From Methanomicrobiales archaeon (lineage in GTDB: Archaea > Halobacteriota > Methanomicrobia > Methanomicrobiales > Methanospirillaceae): DNA of 20,461 nucleotides. The translations under genes were made by a program, and so were the position numbers. Positions 7,159 through 13,567 of the stretch are shown here, piece by piece; positions within the stretch are counted from its first letter, which is position 1; every line of letters begins with the position of its first letter. Below the pieces are notes generated by a model. The model saw only the letters and a list, made by a program, of their open reading frames with translations. It searched no databases and had not been told where the DNA came from. The stretch is from contig JADGNL010000115.1 of NCBI GenBank assembly GCA_017883495.1, positions 1 through 20,461 on the forward strand, in the 5' to 3' direction.

Positions 7159-7639
7159 GACTGTCCCCACTTCCGGCACTGCCGCCCGAGAGCCAGTACC
7201 GCTCGATCGATTTGAGCACGCGGAAGAAATTGTCGAGGTTGACGGGTTTGATCACGTAGCAGTTCGCGTGGAAGCGGTACGCAGTCATGATGTCCTCCTC
7301 GGCCGTGGAGATGGTCAGGACGATGACGGGGATATCCCGGAGCTGCGTGTCGCACTTGATCTCGAAGAGGACCTCGCGCCCGTTCTTCCGCGGGAGGTTC
7401 AGGTCGAGGAGGATCAGGTCCGGGCGCGGCGCGGAGACGTAGACGCCGGTCCGGTGGAGGAAGGCGAGGGCCTCGACACCGTCGTTGACCACGTGCAGGA
7501 CGTGCCCGCCGCAGATCTCGCGGAGGGCCTCCCGGATCAGCCGGATATCTCCCTGACTGTCCTCGACAAGCAGGATCTCGCGCCGTTTGCCGGTCTCGCC
7601 GTCCGCACCGGACGATCCGGCCGTTCCGCGATCCGTCAT
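7148..7639 (-). CDS. Receiver-only response regulator, Rcp1-like, coupled to the kinase
   Basis: This 163-residue protein is a single receiver of the Rcp1 type with a flexible 20-residue N-terminal lead. It shows Glu26-Asp27 in ILLVEDS, phosphoacceptor Asp79 in DLILLDLNLPRKNG, Thr109 in VIVLT, and Lys131 in YVIKPVNLDNF, followed by the long Rcp1-style final helix (FFRVLKSIERYWL). It has no DNA-binding domain. Its ATG overlaps the TGA of the upstream kinase (ATGA), and a GGGGGAG ribosome-binding site precedes it, so it is almost certainly cotranslated with that kinase. It is therefore the best candidate for that kinase's direct phosphoacceptor. The SRPDLILL-like core is nearly identical at DNA level to that of the regulator at 6226-6711. 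Confidence 0.93.
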   Translation of the reverse strand: MTDRGTAGSSGADGETGKRREILLVEDSQGDIRLIREALREICGGHVLHVVNDGVEALAFLHRTGVYVSAPRPDLILLDLNLPRKNGREVLFEIKCDTQLRDIPVIVLTISTAEEDIMTAYRFHANCYVIKPVNLDNFFRVLKSIERYWLSGGSAGSGDSHVG

Positions 7640-9282
7640 GCGCTCTCCCCCGGCGGCCTGGCCGGGATGGTGAAGAAGAAGGTCGATCCCTCGCCCTCGG
7701 CCGATTCGAGCCAGACCCGCCCTCCGTGGCGCTCGACGATCCGCTGGACGATCGCGAGGCCGATTCCCGACCCCGGGTAGCGGTCGCGAGGGTGGAGCCG
7801 TTGGAACATCTGGAAGATCCGGTCGTGGTACTCGGGTGCGATCCCGATGCCATTGTCGCTGACCGAGAACCGGACCGCGTTCCTCTCCTCCACGGCCTCG
7901 ACCCGGATCCGAGGGGGGTCGCTGGACCGGAAGGTGAGGGCGTTCCCGATCAGGTTCTGGAAGACCTGCGCGATCTGGGACGGATCGGCACGGACCACGG
8001 GCATGGGGCCGATGCGGATCTCGGCCCCGGTCTCGGCGATCCTGAGCTCGAGCCGCGTGATCGCCTCGGCCAGTGCCGTGGCCGGATCCAAAGGTGTCGG
8101 GGGCTGGCCCCGGCTCGTCACCCGCGAGTACGCCAGGAGGTCCATGATCTGCTGCTGCATCCGCTGGGCCCCCTCGACCGCGAAGCCGATGAACTCCCGC
8201 GCGTCCTGGTCGAGTTCATCGCTGTACCGTCGTTCGAGGAGCTGGAGGTAGCTCGCCACCATTCGGAGGGGCTCCTGGAGGTCGTGGCTCGCGATGTACG
8301 CGAACTGCTGGAGCTCACGGTTCGAGCTCGCCGCGTCCTCGAGCGCCCGGGCGAGCCGCCGCTCGTTCTCCTTCTGGACCGAGATGTCGGTCATGCAGAG
8401 CACGCACCCGGCCGGCTGATCGCAGAGGTCCTGTACGGACGCGGCATTCACGAGCAGGGTCCGGGGCGGGCCCGAGGGTTGCCGGAGGACGTACTCGACG
8501 GGTCCGCCATCGGCATCGGAAGCGGGGATGTCCCCGCAGGCTGCGAGCGTCTCCGCCGTACCCGATCGCTCCGCGGGAGTGAGCGGGAAGGCCTCGCCGA
8601 AGGGGCACAGCAGCGGATTGCAGCCGGCGAGACGGTGGGCTGCCTCGTTCGCGAGGGCGATCCGGCCGTCGGCTCCGAGTACCACGATCGCGTCGCCGAC
8701 CCGCTCCAGGATCGACTTCGTCAGCTCCGCGTTCTCGACCAGTGCAGCCGTTTGTTTCTGCTCGGAGAGGTCCGTGACCACGATGCAGAATCCTGCAGTG
8801 TCCCCCGAACCGTACGGGCTGATCGAGAGATAGACGGGGACGGCCGCTCGGCCGACCGGGCAGAGCTCGACCTCGCCTCGCGAGCGGTCACCGGCGACGC
8901 TCCGCAGTAGGGCTTCGGTCCGGTCGAGGTCGCCGGGGCAGATCCAGCGCGAGAGTGGCGTCCCGATCAGCTCTTCTCGCGGAGTCCCGGCCAGTTCGGC
9001 GAAGCGGTCGTTCGCAAAGAGGATGGTGCCATCCGGGCTGGTCGTGACCGCGCCCTCGCTCATGGATCGGACATAGATCAGGTACGGGTGCTCGGAGCCC
9101 TGGAGGGTGTAGACGCGATCGCCCTGAGCGGTCGCGATCAGGAACGCGTCCACCTGCCCGAGCCGGATCGCGGCCAGCGTCTCCTCGGCCTCGTCGGCCG
9201 AGAGGCGAGGCAATCCCCCGTACTCCGTCTCCATCGTCTCGGTACCCTGCCGTGGACCATCGTAGTTATCCGTCGAGGTCAC
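7636..9282 (-). CDS. PAS-domain histidine kinase of the kai operon
   Basis: This 548-residue soluble histidine kinase has an N-terminal segment GQVDAFLIATAQGDRVYTLQ (residues 42-61) of a kind recurrent ahead of PAS domains in archaeal kinases. It then has a PAS domain (about 75-175), a more divergent Cys-rich PAS region (about 190-305), and HisKA of the phytochrome-kinase type with FAYIASHDLQEPLR (His333). The ATPase domain shows the N box QVFQNLIGNALTF and the G boxes DNGIGIAPEYHDRIF and GSGIGLAIV. No membrane helix is seen. It lacks the KaiB-like sensory domain of cyanobacterial SasA. The GTG at 9282 lies 11 bp after the kaiB stop; an ATG at 9234 is a plausible alternative. It overlaps the next gene by 4 bp. 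The context makes it a candidate reader of KaiC/KaiB state, which is inference. Confidence 0.9.
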   Translation of the reverse strand: MTSTDNYDGPRQGTETMETEYGGLPRLSADEAEETLAAIRLGQVDAFLIATAQGDRVYTLQGSEHPYLIYVRSMSEGAVTTSPDGTILFANDRFAELAGTPREELIGTPLSRWICPGDLDRTEALLRSVAGDRSRGEVELCPVGRAAVPVYLSISPYGSGDTAGFCIVVTDLSEQKQTAALVENAELTKSILERVGDAIVVLGADGRIALANEAAHRLAGCNPLLCPFGEAFPLTPAERSGTAETLAACGDIPASDADGGPVEYVLRQPSGPPRTLLVNAASVQDLCDQPAGCVLCMTDISVQKENERRLARALEDAASSNRELQQFAYIASHDLQEPLRMVASYLQLLERRYSDELDQDAREFIGFAVEGAQRMQQQIMDLLAYSRVTSRGQPPTPLDPATALAEAITRLELRIAETGAEIRIGPMPVVRADPSQIAQVFQNLIGNALTFRSSDPPRIRVEAVEERNAVRFSVSDNGIGIAPEYHDRIFQMFQRLHPRDRYPGSGIGLAIVQRIVERHGGRVWLESAEGEGSTFFFTIPARPPGESA

Positions 9283-9293
9283 GCTCCCGGGTC

Positions 9294-9632
9294 TCAGGTA
9301 ATCTTCTTACGGAGGTCGAGGCCGACCAGCACCCGGTCCGTGTTCGAGAGGTCCCCGATGATCTTCCGAATGGGCGTCGGCAAATTCCGGATCAGGGTCG
9401 GGATCGCGATGATCTGGTCTCCGGCCGCGAGCTGAGGGTGCTCGAGCAGGTCGACCACCTCGATCGAGTACTGGCCCGGGAGGTGCTCGGAGCAGATCTT
9501 CTTCAAGTTTGCGAACGCCGCGAGTGACCGCGGGCTCTGGCCGGCGACGTAGAGCTTGAGGGTCCAAAACTCGCCGGGCTCAGGGACGAACTCCTCGTCC
9601 TTCGCGGTCTCCTGCATATCTGGATTATTCAT
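9294..9632 (-). CDS. kaiB: KaiB-like protein
   Basis: This 112-residue protein is a clear KaiB relative. After a 22-residue acidic lead it follows the clock KaiB sequence closely: LKLYVAGQSPRSL (first strand and loop), VVDLLEHPQLA, IIAIPTLIRNLPTPIRKIIG with the characteristic prolines, and GDLSNTDRVLVGLDL. In cyanobacteria KaiB switches fold and binds the CI ring of KaiC. The C-terminal half involved in that switch is conserved here, though switching itself cannot be shown from sequence. The start is supported by GGAGTG at 9638-9643, 5 nt upstream of ATG. It lies 24 bp after kaiC and 11 bp before the kinase start, so all three are surely one operon. The chain ends soon after GLDL and lacks the longer acidic tail of Synechococcus KaiB. 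Confidence 0.95.
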   Translation of the reverse strand: MNNPDMQETAKDEEFVPEPGEFWTLKLYVAGQSPRSLAAFANLKKICSEHLPGQYSIEVVDLLEHPQLAAGDQIIAIPTLIRNLPTPIRKIIGDLSNTDRVLVGLDLRKKIT

Positions 9633-9637
9633 GGCCG

Positions 9638-9643
9638 CACTCC
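9638..9643 (-). promoter_or_regulatory. Ribosome-binding site of kaiB
   Basis: The minus strand reads GGAGTG, 5 nt upstream of the kaiB ATG. The same GGAGTG precedes the HAD gene at 15950-15955. Confidence 0.55.
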
Positions 9644-9656
9644 GTATAAAGAGCTC

Positions 9657-11378
9657 TCATCCCTCCCCCAGACCGTCGGCCTTCCGGCGGCGAGCCTGCT
9701 CGCGGGTGCTGGAGCTCTGGACCTCCTCCAGGAGTTCTTCCTGCTGGAGTTCCCGCATCGCCTCGTCCTCCGCCTCCTCGAACTCAGCGTTCAGGAGCGC
9801 GATCTGGGCCTCGAGCGCCCGCCGCTTCCGGTCGAGCACCCGCTGCCGGGCCTCGACAGCCTGGCGGCGCAGGATTGTCTCCGCACGGTCCCGGGTCTCC
9901 TGCGCGATCCGCGACGCCCCGGTGAGGACGCCGCCGGGGCCAGTGTAGACGTCGACGAGCTCGATGCCGGAGTCGGTGATCACGAACTCCCGGATCTGGT
10001 TCGAGTGGGCCATGCCGCGCGACTTGATCACGTAGAGCCCGCGGTTCCGCTCCCCGTTGTGCTCGAGGTTCCTGAGCAGGAGCCAGGTGTCCATCAGAGA
10101 TGAAACACCGACATCGGTCCTCTCGAGGTTGAACTCGGCCGCCGTCAAGTCCGTGAAGACGGCCGTGATCCCCTGGCTCTTGAGGAAGTCGATCAGGCGG
10201 GTCAGCATGGAGCGAACCTGCTGCTGCTCGCCGATCGTGGTCAGGTTCGAGAGCGGGTCGATCACGACCAGCTGCGGCTTGAACGCGCGCACGACCTTGT
10301 GGATATTGACCAGGTGGAGCTCGAGACCGCACATCGTCGGGCGTGCCGCGTGGAAGGCGAGCCGGCACTCGCGGACCCACCGCTCCAGATCGAGCCCGAT
10401 CGAGCGCATATTCCGTACGATCTGCGCCTGGGACTCCTCGAACGCGAAGTATAGGACCCGCTCGCCGCGACGGCAGGCCGCGTCCGCGAAGTTGGCGGCG
10501 ATGGTCGACTTGCCCATGCCGGCCGTCCCCGAGATCAGGACCGAGCTGCCGCGGAAGACGCCCTCGCCGCCCAGCATCGTGTCGAGGCGCGGGATGCCGG
10601 TCGAGATCCGCTCGTCCGACGCGATCTGTTCGAGGGTCGCTGAGGTGATCGGCAGGACCGAGAAACCATCCGAGTCGATCAGGAACGGGTATTCGTCCAT
10701 GCCGTGGGTCGAGCCGCGGTACTTCACTATCCGGAGCCGGCGGGTCGTGACCTCGTTCTGAATCCGGGTATCGAGCAGGATCACGCAGTCGGCCACGTAC
10801 TCCTCCAGCCCGTACCGGGTGATCGTGTTCTCGCCCCGCTCACCGGTCACGATCGCCGAGAGGTTCCGATCCTTGAGCCAGCGAAAGAGCCGCTGGAGCT
10901 CGGCCCGGATGATACCGTGGTTCTCGAAGGCCGAGAAGAGGATCTCGATCGTGTCGATCACGACCCGTTTCGCCCCGACGGACTCGACGGCGAGGCCGAG
11001 CCGGAAGAAGAGCCCCTCGAGGTCGAAGTCGCCGGCCTCATGGATCTCGTTCTGATCGATGTGGAGGTAATCGATCACGAGCTTCTTCTCCTCGACCAGC
11101 GCCTCGAGGTCGAGGCCGATCGATTTGAAGTTCTGGATGAGATCCTCCTTCGACTCCTCAAACGCGAGGAAGACGCCGGGCTCGCCGAACTCGGCCGCAC
11201 CCCGCGCCAGGAACTCCATGGCCAGCATCGTCTTGCCCGAACCGGCGCCGCCGGCAACGAGCGTGGGGCGGCCGCGCGGGAGGCCGCCCTGAGTGATCTC
11301 GTCGAGGCCTTGGATCCCGGTCCGCACCTTCGGCAGCTGATCAGGACCGCAGGTCTCGGAAAAACAGACCTCGCTCAT
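9657..11378 (-). CDS. kaiC: Double-domain KaiC ATPase/kinase
   Basis: This 573-residue protein is a full two-domain KaiC, a hexameric RecA-fold ATPase. CI carries Walker A GGAGSGKT (43-50), the catalytic pair Glu74-Glu75 and a Walker B strand RVVIDTIE (138-145). CII carries GTAGMGKS (284-291), Glu314-Glu315 in FAFEESQAQ, and LVVIDPLS (370-377). In cyanobacterial KaiC the CII phosphosites are Ser431-Thr432 in ISTITD; here the aligned stretch is VSSLMD, giving Ser426-Ser427. The segment after it (RGLYVIKSRGMAHSNQIREF) matches clock KaiC, so CII may autophosphorylate. A charged, probably coiled-coil extension of about 75 residues (from about 497) replaces the short cyanobacterial C-terminal tail. 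There is no kaiA nearby. It leads the kaiC-kaiB-kinase-receiver-receiver operon. Whether it keeps time or acts as a non-oscillating regulator is unknown. Confidence 0.95.
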   Translation of the reverse strand: MSEVCFSETCGPDQLPKVRTGIQGLDEITQGGLPRGRPTLVAGGAGSGKTMLAMEFLARGAAEFGEPGVFLAFEESKEDLIQNFKSIGLDLEALVEEKKLVIDYLHIDQNEIHEAGDFDLEGLFFRLGLAVESVGAKRVVIDTIEILFSAFENHGIIRAELQRLFRWLKDRNLSAIVTGERGENTITRYGLEEYVADCVILLDTRIQNEVTTRRLRIVKYRGSTHGMDEYPFLIDSDGFSVLPITSATLEQIASDERISTGIPRLDTMLGGEGVFRGSSVLISGTAGMGKSTIAANFADAACRRGERVLYFAFEESQAQIVRNMRSIGLDLERWVRECRLAFHAARPTMCGLELHLVNIHKVVRAFKPQLVVIDPLSNLTTIGEQQQVRSMLTRLIDFLKSQGITAVFTDLTAAEFNLERTDVGVSSLMDTWLLLRNLEHNGERNRGLYVIKSRGMAHSNQIREFVITDSGIELVDVYTGPGGVLTGASRIAQETRDRAETILRRQAVEARQRVLDRKRRALEAQIALLNAEFEEAEDEAMRELQQEELLEEVQSSSTREQARRRKADGLGEG

Positions 11379-11404
11379 GCTAATGCACCACTTCTCACGG
11401 CGCT

Positions 11405-11414
11405 GCTATTTCAA
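11405..11414 (-). promoter_or_regulatory. Possible TATA box of the kai operon
   Basis: The minus strand reads TTGAAATAGC, 27-36 bp upstream of the kaiC ATG and overlapping the stop of the preceding gene. The match is modest; kaiC could instead be read through from the gene above it, only 32 bp away. Confidence 0.3.
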
Positions 11415-13528
11415 GGTGACGGAATTTGATAGAGCCGTTCCACCGCACGGTCGATGGCGCCCTCGATCTCTCGTCGGCGGTCCTCCGCGTCCGGTCCTCC
11501 GCGACCTCCGATGGCAATACGTTCGCGGGTGAGCGCTCCGATCTCATTGCCTGCCTGCCGCTCGCGCTCGTCGTACGGGTCGGGGAGCCGGACCGGCAGC
11601 CTCGCCAGGCAGCGGGCGGTGAGACCGCCGGGGCAGCGTTCGGCGATGACAGCGGCCACGGGCGCCGTGTGGAGGACGCCTGCGAGAAAGGGGTCGGCGG
11701 GGGAGATGGAGCCGACCCCCGCCGTCGGGACAGCCCGGCCGAAACGATCGCAGAGGAAAGCGGGAGTGCGCGCGCCCTCGGCGAAGAGGAGACGCGGGCC
11801 CGCGGGCGGGGGAAGAAGGTCCGTCTCGGGCGGCTCCAGGCCGAGCTCGAGAGCGATACGCCGGGCCCGCGCCGGCAGCGGGCCCGCGACGACGAAGCGG
11901 GAGGCGGTACGGGCCGACCCGAACCTCACTATGTCCTCCGGTGCGATGAGGGGACGGATGGCGCGGGCAGCCCGGCGATCCGCGCGGAGGAGGAGGAAGC
12001 GGTCGCGGGCATCGATCAGGAGCGCGGTGTCGAGCGTGGCCGGTGCCGGAGCCCGGACGCCGCCGAGCAGGACGTCGCCGAGCGGGGCGCCGCCAGCCTC
12101 GAGCAATGCGAGGAGCGCGGCGCGCGCCGGGTCCGCGATTGTCCAGGAGCCGGTGCGGAGAGCGGAGCGCGGGTAGGGGCGCAGCGCGGGCAGCCCTTCG
12201 TCGAACGCACCGACGAGGATCGGGGTCGCGATCGGTTCTGCCGCGGCCCTGACCGCGCAGTATCCGGAGATGGCCATCAGCACGTCGATCCGCGGCGCGA
12301 GCCACCGCCGGAAGGCGGCGGCGGCCGGGACGCGGTAGGCGGCCGCCGGGTAGAGGGCGAGAACGCGCCCGTCGTGCGCCACACGGCGGGTTCCGGCCTC
12401 GACGAGCAGGAGAGCCGGATCTGTCCCGGCGGTCGTGGTTGCGTACCACCCCTCGACGTACCGCCGCACGGATGTCCGTCGGGTGAGCGGAACGGCCGGG
12501 TCTGCGATCAGTATGCGATCGAAGCGGTCGACGCCGTCGAAGAGGGAGGACCAGTCCGCGGGGCGGAGCCGAACGCGGGCGTCCTCCGGGATTAGGCGAG
12601 CGAGCGGGTCGTCGTCTAGGTCGGCGCCGACGAGCGGATGCGCGGTCCGCACGGTGCACGCGAGCCGGGATCCGAACTCGAGCTCGACAAGGGCCGACGC
12701 GAAGAGAACGGCCCGGGGGTCGGGGTCGAGCGCGTACAGATGTATATTGTGCGCCGCGGCCCATCCGCCACAGGCGAGCAGGAGGCGACCCGCGCCGCAG
12801 GCCGGCACGAGCACCCGGCCCACGCAGTCCACGTCCGTCCCGACCCACTCCGCGAACCGCCGCAGCACGGACCGGTCCGGTCCCGCGCGGTCCGCCGGCG
12901 GGCGCGCCCCTACGGAGGCGTACGCGCCCGTGAGGCGGACACCCCGGGCGAGGTGGTGGTCCCACGCGAGCGCGAGCAGCCCGGGCGGGACCGCCTCGAG
13001 CACGATTCCGGCAGCCGCGAGCTCGGCCCGCATCCGGAAAGCGATGGCGCCACCTGTCGCCCCGAGCAGGAGCCCGGCGATCGGCGTTTCGACGGCTCGA
13101 TTGAGATCGGCCTCGGTCCAGTCGCGATAGCCGGCGAGGCACTGGCGGAGGAGGCGTTCGCGCCAGGTCCCTGCAAGCCGAATCAGGGCGAGGACCACGC
13201 CCGGTACCGGTGCCGGCACCGCGTCGATGCGGCCGGGCCCGGCGTCCCGCGACGGAGCCGGTTCTGCGGGCGGGCCGGCAGTCCCGATCAGCACGACCCG
13301 ATCCCGCTGCACTGCGAGCGCCGCCGCGCACCCGAGCGACCATGCGATCCGCCGGAGACCTGCGAGATCGTCCGGATCCCCTTCGGCGAAGACCGCGACC
13401 GCGGGCTCGCCGTCGCGAAGCCAGACCTCGACGTCCAGCCCGTCGAACGGGCCGATCACCGGGCCCCGAGCAAGTCCCGGCCCGGCGAGACGGGCGAAGA
13501 GACCGTCCGGGGCCGCTCCGCGGTTCAC
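11411..13528 (-). CDS. Degenerate Eco57I/TaqI-like DNA methyltransferase relative
   Basis: This 705-residue protein has the layout of N6-adenine DNA methyltransferases of the Eco57I/TaqI type. The SAM-binding motif I is intact, VLVPACGAGRLLLA (239-252), followed by YALDPDP (265-271) as the acidic motif II. The catalytic motif IV, normally NPPY or NPPF, is here ADPA (342-345) in DRILIADPAVPLTR. After it come the usual AHDGRVLALYPAAAYRV strand and FRRWLAPR helix. The C-terminal part, with HTAPVAAVIAERCPGGLTARCLARLPVRLP and a final coiled segment EIEGAIDRAVERLYQI, resembles the target-recognition end of these enzymes. Loss of the Asn and aromatic residue predicts no adenine methylation, so a SAM-binding or DNA-binding role is more likely. 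No restriction nuclease lies beside it. A GTG start at 13528 sits about 28 bp from a TATA box. It ends 32 bp before kaiC. Confidence 0.65.
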   Translation of the reverse strand: MNRGAAPDGLFARLAGPGLARGPVIGPFDGLDVEVWLRDGEPAVAVFAEGDPDDLAGLRRIAWSLGCAAALAVQRDRVVLIGTAGPPAEPAPSRDAGPGRIDAVPAPVPGVVLALIRLAGTWRERLLRQCLAGYRDWTEADLNRAVETPIAGLLLGATGGAIAFRMRAELAAAGIVLEAVPPGLLALAWDHHLARGVRLTGAYASVGARPPADRAGPDRSVLRRFAEWVGTDVDCVGRVLVPACGAGRLLLACGGWAAAHNIHLYALDPDPRAVLFASALVELEFGSRLACTVRTAHPLVGADLDDDPLARLIPEDARVRLRPADWSSLFDGVDRFDRILIADPAVPLTRRTSVRRYVEGWYATTTAGTDPALLLVEAGTRRVAHDGRVLALYPAAAYRVPAAAAFRRWLAPRIDVLMAISGYCAVRAAAEPIATPILVGAFDEGLPALRPYPRSALRTGSWTIADPARAALLALLEAGGAPLGDVLLGGVRAPAPATLDTALLIDARDRFLLLRADRRAARAIRPLIAPEDIVRFGSARTASRFVVAGPLPARARRIALELGLEPPETDLLPPPAGPRLLFAEGARTPAFLCDRFGRAVPTAGVGSISPADPFLAGVLHTAPVAAVIAERCPGGLTARCLARLPVRLPDPYDERERQAGNEIGALTRERIAIGGRGGPDAEDRRREIEGAIDRAVERLYQIPSP

Positions 13529-13550
13529 CTGATCGGATCGGCGGAGGCCG

Positions 13551-13560
13551 GCGTTATACC
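13551..13560 (-). promoter_or_regulatory. TATA box of the methyltransferase-like gene
   Basis: The minus strand reads GGTATAACGC about 23-32 bp upstream of the GTG at 13528. With no ribosome-binding site at proper spacing, this suggests a leaderless transcript. It lies in the 39-bp gap just after the phosphorylase stop. Confidence 0.55.
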
Positions 13561-13567
13561 TGCCGGC

